Source of the DNA: Lepidodermella squamata
Taxonomy: Eukaryota; Gastrotricha
Length of the DNA stretch: 64,000 nucleotides
Assembly (NCBI GenBank): GCA_047495785.1
Contig: JBLDXI010000043.1
Location: forward strand, 372,001-436,000
Reading direction: 5' to 3'
The position numbers were made by a program, and so were the translations under genes. The notes beneath the pieces are model-generated. The model did not search any database, had not been told where the DNA came from, and saw only the letters and a list, made by a program, of their open reading frames with translations. Of this stretch, positions 21,945 through 32,313 are shown in pieces (position 1 is the stretch's first letter; every line of letters starts with the position of its first letter).

Positions 21945-23284
21945 ATGAAAGACCAAATGATTTTGCCATGGCTTGCATTTCTCAGCTCTCTGATACTAGC
22001 TTCGTCAGCTCAAGAATATGCCGGGGAACAACTCGAGGTCGATAACAACTACTCACCTCCAGGGGAAGCTTTCAAACAATCCGTTATCAAGCGGTGCGAT
22101 TTGAAGACTAAAACTCGCCCGTCGAAAGATTTTGACGATGTTGCAAATGTCACCCTAGAGTCTTTACCATTACGATTCACCGGAATCTACGACAAAGAAC
22201 AAACGTTAGCCTTTCCTACTTCTGATTTATCGATGAACGCCCACGTTTTCTCAAGGTACAAGGTACTCAATGTTGATGGAATTTGACTTCACATGGTATC
22301 ACCCCTGCGCGTTTTGGACGGCGAACGAAAGCCGGCTTCGGGCATTCGAGTTGCCGGCTGAAGACACGTGGTACCCGAAGGTGCAGCACATCAACGCAAA
22401 TGACGATGTTTCGAAGCTAACCAAATAAACTATTCCACTTAATCAACTTTTCCTTATTAGAAAAATGCAGAGAAATGGAGACAAGCGGCAAGGTTTTCGT
22501 AACAAGCGAAGGTATGATGCTGCTGCCCGTAGTTTTGGAGGTCAATTCATACTGTCCGCTGAAGTAATGAAGCAATATTTGCAGCCTTAACCTTTTTTAA
22601 TCACTTCATTTCAGACTGGCGAAATTTCCATTCGACAGCCAAAATTGTCGTGTCGAAATCGAATCTTGGTACCCGTCTATAGATGTTATTTTGAAACTCC
22701 CACCGGGGGTTGACAGTCTCGATGACAGAATCAGTGATAATGTTTTGTCTGCTGAGAACGACATTTGGGAGTTGGATGGGACTAACGCGAGCATATTCAC
22801 GCACTCATACAACGGGGATGCGGCTGCTTTTGTGTACTACCGGGTGGCTTACGAATTCAGTTACCGTCGCAAGTCAGCGTCTTACGTGATGAACATTTTC
22901 CTGCCCAGTTTTGCCCTTCTGTCTCTAATGCTGGCGGTGTGGGTGATGCCGCCGGAACACCCAGATCGGCCTGGTTTCTGCATGACTGTCGTTTTAGCCT
23001 ACACAGTTCTGCTGTCTATTGTCTCAGATTCTTTGCCGAAATCCTCCGAGGTGAACTACACGCTGATTTTCATGGGCGGTCAAATGGTGACCGGATGCGT
23101 TTGTACCATCTACGCGCTTGTGACGTGCCAACTCGCGCATATTCCACTTTTTAAGAAGCGGAAATTCACTTTTCGGCAACTGCAAATGACACTCATCCGT
23201 GTGATTGATTTGGCTTTCTTTCTCATGCTGCTTCTCACAAGTATGATAATGGATGGTGTAATTTTCAACCGAATGCGGTCTTGA
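21945..23284 (+). pseudogene. Cys-loop ligand-gated channel subunit, frameshifted
   Basis: Begins with a signal peptide (MKDQMILPWLAFLSS...), then an extracellular domain, the Cys-loop (C-13 residues-C with KFPFDSQNC), M1, M2, M3, a short loop and M4, ending in NRMRS. Exons are recognisable at 21945-about 22430, 22461-22563 and 22615-23284; the last intron splits the Cys-loop. A 7-bp tandem duplication of AAGGTAC (22253-22266) shifts the frame; with one copy the frame runs on into FDFTWYHP. I also found no GT donor in the right phase for the first intron. The M1-M2 linker carries the unusual HPDRPGFC motif also seen in the 46969-48268 channel. AATAAA lies at 23288. Probably a decaying gene; sequence error is possible. 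Confidence 0.75.
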
Positions 23285-23701
23285 AAGAATAAATAGTCGA
23301 TGAACAAATGGCATGATGTTGAGACACCTCAAGTCGGCGGCTTGACCGGTGAACGCTAAACAATATGGATGATTTTGCGCTAAAACGAACTGACTAGATC
23401 TAGGAACGCTCAGCAAAATTAGCTCAACAAAAAAAAAACAAATATGTAGTTAACAAAATTGTACACGACCGACGGAACCTTGCGGTCAATCGCCATGAAG
23501 ACCTTTCGCCCTTCTCAGACATCTCAACATGAACACCCTCGACTAGGCTAGGGAATATATCGACCAATTCTTTAGGCAGACTACGCTTTGCTGATTGTTG
23601 ATTCATCTTAAATTGTCAATTGTGTACGCAATTTATCTAACCAATTTGAAATACTTATACAGTCAGCCCCAAGTTAGCCATTTTTTCTCAGAGCTTACTA
23701 A
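23285..23701. other. No gene recognised
   Basis: Intergenic sequence after the channel pseudogene. The last three bases (23699-23701, TAA) are the left target duplication of the next element. Confidence 0.5.
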
Positions 23702-24479
23702 TGGTGCTTTCACAAATGCGTCCGACGGTGAAAACTTCGGCTAGCAACTAACAAACGTCGGTAGAGTGAAGCGAAACGTCGGAGAGCGTTATCAGTGGCA
23801 CTACGGACGCGCGCGCGCGGTCGGGCGCCCGAAGTCTCTATTGTTTAGTCGCCGAAGTTGCTGGGTGTCACGCACTTGAGCGCGCGTGCATGCGAGTGGC
23901 AGGGGTCAGGCAAAAAAATTTCCATTTCAGCGTAAATGCTGAAATCAACTAAATAATGAGACTTGAAATGCGATGCGGATCATAGAAATCTAAATTTCAT
24001 CGAAAAATTATGTGATAAAATGATTTCTTGCCGCGCCCAGCGCGGTTTTGCCGGCCTTAATTTTCTTTGTGCGCGGCTTTAAATTAAAAATTGAAAAATT
24101 GGTCAATTTCGAAATTATTTTCATGACTCATTGTAATCCAAGACGGCTCGAGTGTTTTACAGCAAGTCAAGCTGTCAAATGGCCGCGCGCGCTTATGTCT
24201 ATTGGTGCGCGTGTAATAATAGTGCGCGCTATTAACTTCGGTTCGGACGCACTTCGGACGGTAGTTTTGGGGGCCTCCGATCCGACGTTCTTTGTTGTGC
24301 GTGCGCGCGCCGCGTCGGACGCGCTATTGTTTAAACTTCGGGCGCGCGGGCCGAAGTGCGCGCGTTTGTGAAAGGAAATCTAAACGTCGGACAACTATTA
24401 CGTTACTTCGGGCGCCTATTACGAAACTTCGGGCGCCGAAAACGTCGGACGCTCGTCGGACGCATTTGTGAAAGCACCA
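23702..24479. mobile_element. PIF/Harbinger-like MITE, CpG-rich
   Basis: Perfect 26-bp terminal inverted repeats start TGGTGCTTTCACAAATGCG and continue TCCGACG; a TAA duplication flanks them (23699-23701 and 24480-24482), as expected of PIF/Harbinger elements. The interior is very rich in CG and contains many copies of CGTCGGAC and ACTTCGG in both orientations. No transposase is encoded; the open frame at 24048-24371 is incidental. The perfect ends suggest recent insertion. Confidence 0.9.
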
Positions 24480-24607
24480 TAACTCTCATCTCCTCAATTT
24501 TCGCCTAAGTGGGCGGTTCGCAATTTCAGCTGGGATAAAGCTCCAGCTCATTAGATAACATCTCTTCAGCTTGTATCAAGTATTAAGCAAACTGCGCTCG
24601 TTTTTAA

Positions 24608-27230
24608 CCCTTTAGCTACCAGCAAGTTGTAACAAGTGGTAGCGGTGTTTGCTATCCGCTATCGGCTAGCTGCTTTGGATATTTTTTTCCAGGTTTTTTC
24701 TTAAACCACCTATTGACCCTGCCTGGAGGACCATCCTCGTCGATTGGCGGCGCATTCGCGTCGATTACGTAACAATGGCGCAATTTCGCGTGCGCGCATG
24801 TAGTTGATTACTGATTAACCCGTGACGTCGATGTGGTAATACATCTGGTTTACGGGTTTACACGAGCAATAATTGCACATCCTCACGCGAAATGCGGATA
24901 CACGATATACAATTGGCCCGAGTTTATACGTACTTCAATTTTCGGTCATTTTTCATGCGTAAAATTATAAAAACAAATTGGAAGTGGTCGGGAATGTGCC
25001 TCAGTGATGAGATAACAATGATTTCTGTTTTGACGCATAAAAAGAAGAAGAAGTCTAAATCGAACAAGGCCAACTATCGACCCGTGGGTATGGGTGAACA
25101 CGTAGGCAAAGTCCTGGAGAGAATACTTGCTGAACTAGTCGTAAAAACCGCGATAGCTAACGGAGTAATACCTCCAGAACAAGCCGCCTTCCTGTCAGGC
25201 TGCGGCACAACCGATACCCAACTGTCCGTGGTAATCGACATCATCTCCGCGATAAACGACAGAAAAGATTTCATCCTCCGCCAAACTGATGTTAGTGGGG
25301 CGTTCGACAGAGTGGACAGATCTCTTCTTCTCGACATTCTTTGGAAATCGGGCATACAGGGACAAGTTCACGCTATGATCCGATCATTCCTGACAGACAG
25401 ATACTTCCGTGTCTTGGTGGCCGGGGCGTCGTCGAGCCTTCGATCTGAAGATGCAGGTATCTGCCAAGGTAGTGCACTGGGGCCATCCCTCTGGCTTGTC
25501 TGGTATAGCGGAATCAGCCGATCGGTGTCCAAAATCGTCGACCAGCCCAATTACCACCCACCTGAGCCGTACACCTTCGCCGATGACTTCAACCTGGGAA
25601 GCACGAACCAATCAGATGTCGACATTGGAGAAGAGAAGGCTATGCAGTGGGCGAGAGCTCACAGAGTCTCGATGGACCCGAAGAAGAGGATAGATACAAG
25701 GTTCTCTTATCCACGTTTCAACTGTGGAAGAAGAAGACTGAATGAAGATAGCTCGCTTGAAAGCACCAACCCCTCGAAAGCGGAAACGGCCACTACAACG
25801 CTACTGGGCCTAGTACTCGACACCGGTCTATCAATGGAGGAATGCATGACCAAGAAGATCGATCAGGCCAACAGGGCAATCACGCAGCTCCTAAGACTGA
25901 GACCTTACTTATCGACACGCCAGCTCGAAAATGCTTACAAGACCTACGTTCTACCATACCTCGAATTCGCCATGGTACCATATACATTCGCGGCGTCGGC
26001 TAGCACCTTGGAGAAACTCGATGCAGTTCAAAACAGATTTGTTAAGATGACGGAAGCCAAATTGACACCGCTGGGCCATCGCAGATTCGTCGGGGTCATG
26101 ACGTATCTCTACAAAACTATGGTAGCAGGTCGGGGGACGAAACAAGTCCGCTCGAAATTTATAAAAATCCCGAAGCCGAATACAAGAACGAGGGCAGCGA
26201 GCGAGAAACACCACCATCAACTACAGCTCGCAAAATCGTCGAAGAACAGGGTCGACACGGCACCCTTTCGAAGGATGCAAGAGATCGTCAATCAATGGAA
26301 CGACCTACCACGCGATACCTTCCCTGACACCGTCAACATCACAATATTTAAAGAAAAGATGAACGTCCTAGGGCGTCGGCTATAAGCCTACTAATGATAA
26401 CTGTGTGCGCCTGAATTTTTTCGTAAATAAAAAAAAAAAAAACACAGAAATATTGTTGTTCACATCTCCTAACATTGAAACGTGGTGGCTATAAAAAATA
26501 AAAAGCTCGCATTTAGTGAAGTAGCTTATCGAGCGCAGTCGATTTTCCTGATTAGTTTTCAGCATCAGTCATGTGATACCTTGCGATGCCGACGGCTGTC
26601 TTCCTTGACCCTTGATCGCCAATAAAATTGCGGCCGTTTTTACTGGTTTCGTTTTCGTGTTTTACAGGTTATCCGAAGGTGTTCTATGCCAGAAAATTGC
26701 CCTTTTACGGACATTGCTGAACAAGCGCTTACTTCTGGGCGATGAACAAAATCGAAGCGAAATGCACGAATTTGTCCTCACATGCGATTCGATTTTTGTC
26801 TTTTTTTATGCTTCCCGATCATATTTTATTGATTGCTGCAAATAAAAAATTCGATAGGTTTATTAGAAACAGGAAACAGATGTAGGCCTAGAAAATAAAC
26901 TAAACTTACCCTTTTTGTTGTCAAATAACAAGGGGCTGCTGCTAAGGTGTCTTAGATCCAGATATCATTTGATTAATTTTTTAAATAACCCCCCCATTTA
27001 CCATAACGCGTAAACTCGTATAACCATACGTGTTGACCCGGCAGCGATTTTCACGTGTTAACGCGGGGTTTTCACGAAAAAATATCAGTCTTGCAATTGA
27101 TCAAGATTTTATTCACACACTACGTATTATACACCCCAATGATACGTGTAAACACATTTTTCGCCGAAAAAACTGTAACGTGTATATACATTCGGTCGAA
27201 CATGTAAGTAGTTGCCTGGTAGCTAAAGGG
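24608..27230. mobile_element. piggyBac-like element with TTAA duplication
   Basis: Ends are inverted CCCTTTAGCTACCAG (left) and CCCTTTAGCTACCAGGCAA (right, minus strand), each flanked by TTAA (24604-24607 and 27231-27234), the piggyBac signature. Subterminal GTTTACACG/CGTGTAAAC-like motifs recur near both ends. No transposase is seen; instead a non-LTR retroelement occupies the middle, so this is a non-autonomous element hit by a later insertion. Confidence 0.8.
25040..26441 (+). mobile_element. Non-LTR retrotransposon, 5'-truncated reverse transcriptase
   Basis: An open frame runs to 26385 and encodes a reverse transcriptase: NYRPV, the A motif VSGAFDRVD, the B motif QGSALGPSLW, the C motif FADDF and a thumb with LLGLVLD. 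Similarity starts at the lysine-rich stretch near 25040; the upstream codons of the same frame (from 24892) look unrelated. No endonuclease is present. An A-rich tract follows the stop at about 26428-26441. It sits inside the piggyBac-like element. Jockey/CR1-type is my best guess; the F in place of Y in motif C is tolerated in many elements. Confidence 0.8.
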
Positions 27231-27593
27231 TTAATGGTTGTTATCAAATGTGCTATACTTATAGCAGGTGTATTTAGTATATACCTTAAGTACTGCTATG
27301 CGACATCTGAGGATAGCCTCGATATTTTTATATTCGTATCTTAATCTGATTAATCTCAAATAAGTACAGGGGGAGGGGTACCTGTCTTCCAGGCCCCAAA
27401 AATCCACAGAGGAACCTTCGGTCAGAAAAATACCTACATCATGTGCCCCCACCTCGAGGTTCCTACGTCCTCCACTGATCGTGTGAAGTTCCACAGGAGT
27501 CATTAGCAATAACGCCTGTGCAACTACCAGCAACATAAGTGCAATCGAATACACTATACCAACGTTGTTCTTTCCACAGACGTTTGTTATTTG

Positions 27594-30500
27594 ATGTCGT
27601 CTGACAAGCCCAATAAGGCAGAGCAGAGCGACGGCGCGAAGCTTTCTGGAGTTTCGAAAAGCGATGGTAATCAACTCGCGGGAGAGTTAGCAGCGAACCT
27701 GCCGGTGCATGGATCTGACCAGGTCGAAGAGGCTAATCGGTCAAACAACTTCGGCGTTGATTTGGACGCGGGATTTTCATCTATCGTCAATCCAGCTGAA
27801 CGGAGCGTCGACTTTGCAGCAATATCCCTTTCAAGTTGTGGAAGTGCAAACATGGATGTTTCATGCGCGGCGATTCCTCCGAGGAAGTAAGGGATTAAAC
27901 TAAATTTGTCTATATCAGTGCTTCTCAACTTTTTTCCGAAGTGGGCCATTTTCTAACTCATTTTCCATTCCTGCGGGCCGCATGCCAGGATTTTTGTTTG
28001 GGTTCGAAAAATGTGCTCTTGCGGCCTAAAAAATACTTGAAAAAAACAAATTGCTGACGCTTTTTAGGGCATTTTCAACTTAGCATGGGCTTAAAATGCA
28101 CTGGAGGATTTATAGGAACCGTGTAGTTGGACTTCCGGGCATCACTTGGACCTTGAAGCTATTCAAAAATGATTGATAACAAGGCTTGCGGGCCGCAACT
28201 AATATGTACAAGTTACCTAGTTGAGTGCCGGGCCGGTCTATATAATATCAAATTGCCACAGGGGAAAGGAAGAGATAGGAATACATGTAGGTATTATTTT
28301 ATCCGCGTATGAGAATCTCTGTTTCTATGGAATTCAATATGTATTCTCAAACTCAAATCCTCTCCGAATAGAACGACCCAGAAGTTTAAATCCTTTGCTG
28401 AATTTACCAAAGTCGCATGCCTGGGCAGTGGCTCCTACGGATCCGTTTGGCACTGCGAAGCTGATTTTGCTGACTACGCTGTTAAGGTGGTCAATCTCAG
28501 CGCAATTCGACGAAAGTATCGAAATAATACAAATATGGCTGAGAGACTAGTCAAATTAGGCCGCAGTGAGGTTTCTGGTTAAATCGTGAAACGATATTTT
28601 ATGAATGCCCGTTATGTTCATCAGCATGTCAAACTGCTGGATTTGAGGCACGCAAATATAGTCTATGTTTACGACGCATTTGAAGGTCTGGTAAAACTCG
28701 CATCCCACTTCCAATATCATATTAAATCTTCAAATCATTTCAGAACCTTTGTTTCAAATTGATGATACGAACCAACATGAGTTACCATGGCTATTGACTG
28801 ATGAGATGTACTACCTCGTCATGGAATTTTGTCCTGGCGGAGATTTAGAAGCATACATCAAACGATCTAAGGAGGCAAACGAGCCCATTCCAGAAGATTT
28901 GATTCGCGATTGGGCTCGGCAACTTGTTTCGGCCATAATGTGTCTGCAAAAATGTTCTGCACTTCATCGCGATATAAAGCCGAAGAATATTTTCCTTTCA
29001 GCCGATAAAAAAACTGTTAAGCTTGGAGATTTTGGATTCGCCAAAATCTACAAAGGGTTAGCATCTTCTACTGTGGTGCGGGGAGGTTGATAGCTACCGT
29101 CTTCTTTTTCAGATCACATAGCGGTACAACCCTTGGACTAGGAACCCCTATCTATTCCGCGCCTGAAATCTTCAACAATGAGCAGCACTCGCCAGCCAGT
29201 GATTGGTGGTCTCTTGGAGTCACGCTGTTTGAGCTGGCTAATTATCGCCTACCCGTAAATAATATTCTATTAGTTATTAAATGTTATTATAGTTATCGTC
29301 CGGTGGTACAAAAATTATCAATAACAATGTTATTGTACTGGGCAAAATACAAATAACAGGCGTTTAAGGTGGATTTTTTAAATTTTATTGGTCAAATTGC
29401 CCAACTCGACCATTCACCCCTGACTGTACTAGCCAAAAGAACACGCATGTTTCTTATTTCTTAAATAATAAATAAGGAAAAACCAGGCAATTTTTGCTCT
29501 ACGAGATTCAAATCATCATTGCAGTATCATTACTTTATTGCAGTTATTGAAATTTTCAAAATTTTCAAAACGTATGGCATGTGACAAAGGTCCACAGGAG
29601 GGCGGAACTGAAAGAGGGTGACGAATTCATCGACATTTCTGTTCGACTACTAGCTTGCATTGTTGATTGCTCTCGTTGGGATCGTCCAAAGGCTGCTCCT
29701 TCTCCGAACTAGGAGAAGCATGGGCGAGGCGCTCCACCAGCTTCAACATTCGGTAATTGGAAAGAGCACTTATTGACGCATCGCCCTTTCACCAAAGCAT
29801 CGATTGAATGCTCGCCCAACTTCACCCGCTTGTAGAGCGCTCTTTTGATCGCAGTTCGCAGTTCGCAGTTCGGAATTGAACTTCCTCCAGAAAACCGATT
29901 GTTAGGCGCGGATAGCGTTGTAGTCCGGCAGGAAGACCAGCAACAAGACACAATCGACTTGCCAGAACAGCGTACGCGCTTGGTCCGCATCTTCATATCT
30001 TCATCTTCTTCTTCAGCTTCGAAGCCATGGGTTCCAATGAGGCGGGGATAAGCATAAGCAATTTTCCGTTAAAGGAACCGCAAAACTGTTGCGTGAATTA
30101 AATCGCGGTATCGAAAAATGAATAAATTGCAATGATTTTAGCAAAACGTTATTGGAAATTGGAAATATTAGGGTGGATTTTTTAATTTCTGAAAATAACG
30201 CCTGTTATCTAGCTATCCTACCCGGTCCGGCTCGTTTTGTCCCACCGAACGATATTGGCCGCGAGCCGGACGCCTCTCGGCCAATATCGGAGTACAATAA
30301 CTGCGTTATGTACTCCTTCGAATCCAATTTATACTATTATTATAGTTATTAAAAGTATTTTACTTCTTCCAGTTCAAAACAACACACGAGATCATTTTGT
30401 AAGTCCAAGACATTTTACTGCTAGCCCTCAACCAGTTGGCTGCTAGGAACCTTGGCATAGTGCAAAACTATTTAATATAACTCTCTCGTATTCAGGGGCT

Positions 30501-31963
30501 CGACGCAGCCGAAATTTGATGGTGACCCTCGATTGTCACCAGATTTTCGTGAATTCGTGCTGTCTATGTTACGAAAAGAGAAATCAAGACGTGCTACAGC
30601 TGACGTTTTGGTGGAAAGCTCTTTTTTAACGCTACAACCGGGGGCCAGACGCGTAAATATGTCAGTCCCAACGAGCGATTCCACAGTTGTACTCGATCCA
30701 GGAGCGGCTTTGAAGGCAAGATCGCGTACAATGCAGTACAACAATCAGAATTCTATTATTATTACTTAGGTGTTATTTAAATACTCAAGGCGACGAAACA
30801 TGTTGCCCGAAATTGCGAAGTTGCTGGAGGATGGGCGACTGAATTTGGACGTGAACAGTCGGAACGACGACGGCCTAACGCCACTGATGATTGCAGCACA
30901 AGAAGGATTCGATGAGTTTATGAAGCCATTAGTTAAAGCGTATGGAGCCAACGTTGAGTTAGTGGACGATCAAGGCAGAACAGCAGTGTACATAGCTGCT
31001 AAAAACGGGCATTTCAAAGTTGTGCGAATTCTTGCCAGAGATCTAAGGGCTAATGTCGAAACAGCTGAGAACAGCGGAGCGACACCGTTGTGGATCGCTG
31101 CTCAGAATGGTCACTTGGAAATCGTGAAGCTTCTCGTTGAAGACTTCAAAGCCGATGTGAACGCAGCGGCGGATGATGGTGCTACGCCGTTATACATCGC
31201 TGCTCAGAACGGTCACTTGGAAATTGTGAAGCTTCTCGCTGGAGACTTTAACGCCGATGTGAATGCAGCAAGGAATGATGGTGTTACGCCGTTATTTATG
31301 GCTGCTCAGGAGGGTCACTTGGAAATTGTGAAGCTTCTCGCTGGAGACTTCAACGCCGATGTGAATACAGCAAGGAATGATGGTGTTACGCCGTTATTTA
31401 TGGCTGCTCAGAAACGTCACCTGGAAATTGTGAAGCTTCTAGCTGGAGATTTCAACGCCGATGTGAACGCAGCGGCGGATGATGGTGTTACGCCGTTATA
31501 CATGACTGCTCAGAATGGTTACTTGGGAATTGTGAAACTTCTCGCTGGAGACTACAAAGCCGATGTGAATTCTGCGACAAAAGATGGTGTTACGCCGTTA
31601 TGGATCGCTGCTCAGAATGGTCACTTGGAAATTGTGAAGCTTCTCGTTGGAGACTTCAAAGCCGATGTGAACGCAGCGGCGGATGATGGTGCTACGCCGT
31701 TATTTATGGCTGCTCAGAACGGTCACTTGGAAATTTTGAAGCTTCTCGCTGGAGACTTCAACGCCGATGTGAATTTAGCAAGGAATGATGGTGTTACGCC
31801 GTTATTTATGGCTGCTCAGGAGGGTCACTTGGAAATCGTGAAGCTTCTAGCTGGAGAGTTCAACGCCGACATGAATACAGCAAGGAATGATGGGGTTACG
31901 CCGTTATTTATGGCTACTCAGAAACGTCACCTGGAAATTGTGAAGCTTCTAGCTGGAGATTGA
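27594..31963 (+). CDS. NEK-like Ser/Thr kinase fused to ~11 ankyrin repeats (copy C)
   Basis: Eight exons: 27594-27886, 28372-28570, 28625-28685, 28744-29056, 29113-29254, 30373-30398, 30496-30715 and 30770-31963; all phases agree and the frame gives 815 residues. The first exon, a Ser/Asn/Ala-rich leader of 97 residues starting MSSDKPNKAEQ, is inferred because copy B's start codon is ACC here and a phase-matched acceptor precedes it. The kinase has LGSGSYGSV, lysine 136, HRD (259-261) and DFG (280-282). Exon lengths 61, 313, 142 and 26 are identical to copy B. The last intron (30716-30769) has a GC donor, as in copies A and B. About 11 ankyrin repeats follow. The first intron carries a hAT-like MITE. 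Role as for copy B: a probably active cytosolic kinase with a binding platform. Confidence 0.8.
27916..28235. mobile_element. hAT-like MITE with 8-bp TSD, intronic
   Basis: Flanked by a perfect 8-bp direct repeat GTCTATAT (27908-27915 and 28236-28243). The left end CAGTGCTTCTCAAC and the GGGCC-rich text (GTGGGCCATTTT, GCGGGCCGCA) are typical of hAT non-autonomous elements. The right terminus is diverged (TTGAGTGCCGGGCCG). It lies in the first intron of copy C. Confidence 0.8.
29329..30301. repeat. Inverted-repeat element in intron of copy C
   Basis: Nested inverted pairs bound this region: GTTATTGTACT (29329-29339) with its complement at 30291-30301, and ATAACAGGCGTT (29353-29364) with its complement at 30197-30208. 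It also holds a perfect 11-bp hairpin stem GATATTGGCCG/CGGCCAATATC (30251-30288). No coding sequence is recognised. Probably a decayed DNA element; copy B has only 55 nt at the same intron. Confidence 0.5.
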
Positions 31964-32064
31964 ACTGCGAGCCGACTGTCAAGCTGTAACGATTGGTGTT
32001 ACGGCGGCATCCCGGTCATGACTAATAAGATGAATAACCAAAGCTGTGATCTAGGACTTGTGAT
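31964..32064. other. 3' flank of copy C
   Basis: Short spacer between the ankyrin stop codon and the tail of the retrotransposon. Nothing recognised. Confidence 0.5.
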
Positions 32065-32313
32065 GTTTATTTATTTATTTATTTATCGAGCATAATCCCA
32101 ATGTTGAGAGCTCTACGTGGAAAAAGGTGCATGTAAAAAAACAAATCGTGCAGAGAGGCGTTGTCAGATCAGGCAGTGTCGGGAAGTCAAAACAAGTAAA
32201 ATAGTTAACAATTAAGTAAAACAATTAAGTAGATGGTTATATACAAGTTGGCGACAGTCATTGGCGGTATAGCAGGCTTTTACGCGGCATTCGCAGTTCG
32301 GCAGGGTACCATC

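Noticed and set aside
24048-24371. Open frame of 107 codons inside the GC-rich segment
   Set aside because: It lies wholly inside a MITE, has skewed composition from CG repeats, and has no recognisable domain.
27231-27674. Minus-strand open frame with a hydrophobic segment
   Set aside because: It overlaps the first exon of copy C on the other strand, has no signal peptide or domain, and crosses the end of the piggyBac-like element.
29709-29996. Coding exon in the long intron of copy C
   Set aside because: Kinase phase is fully satisfied by the 26-nt exon at 30373, and no similarity to the family is visible here.
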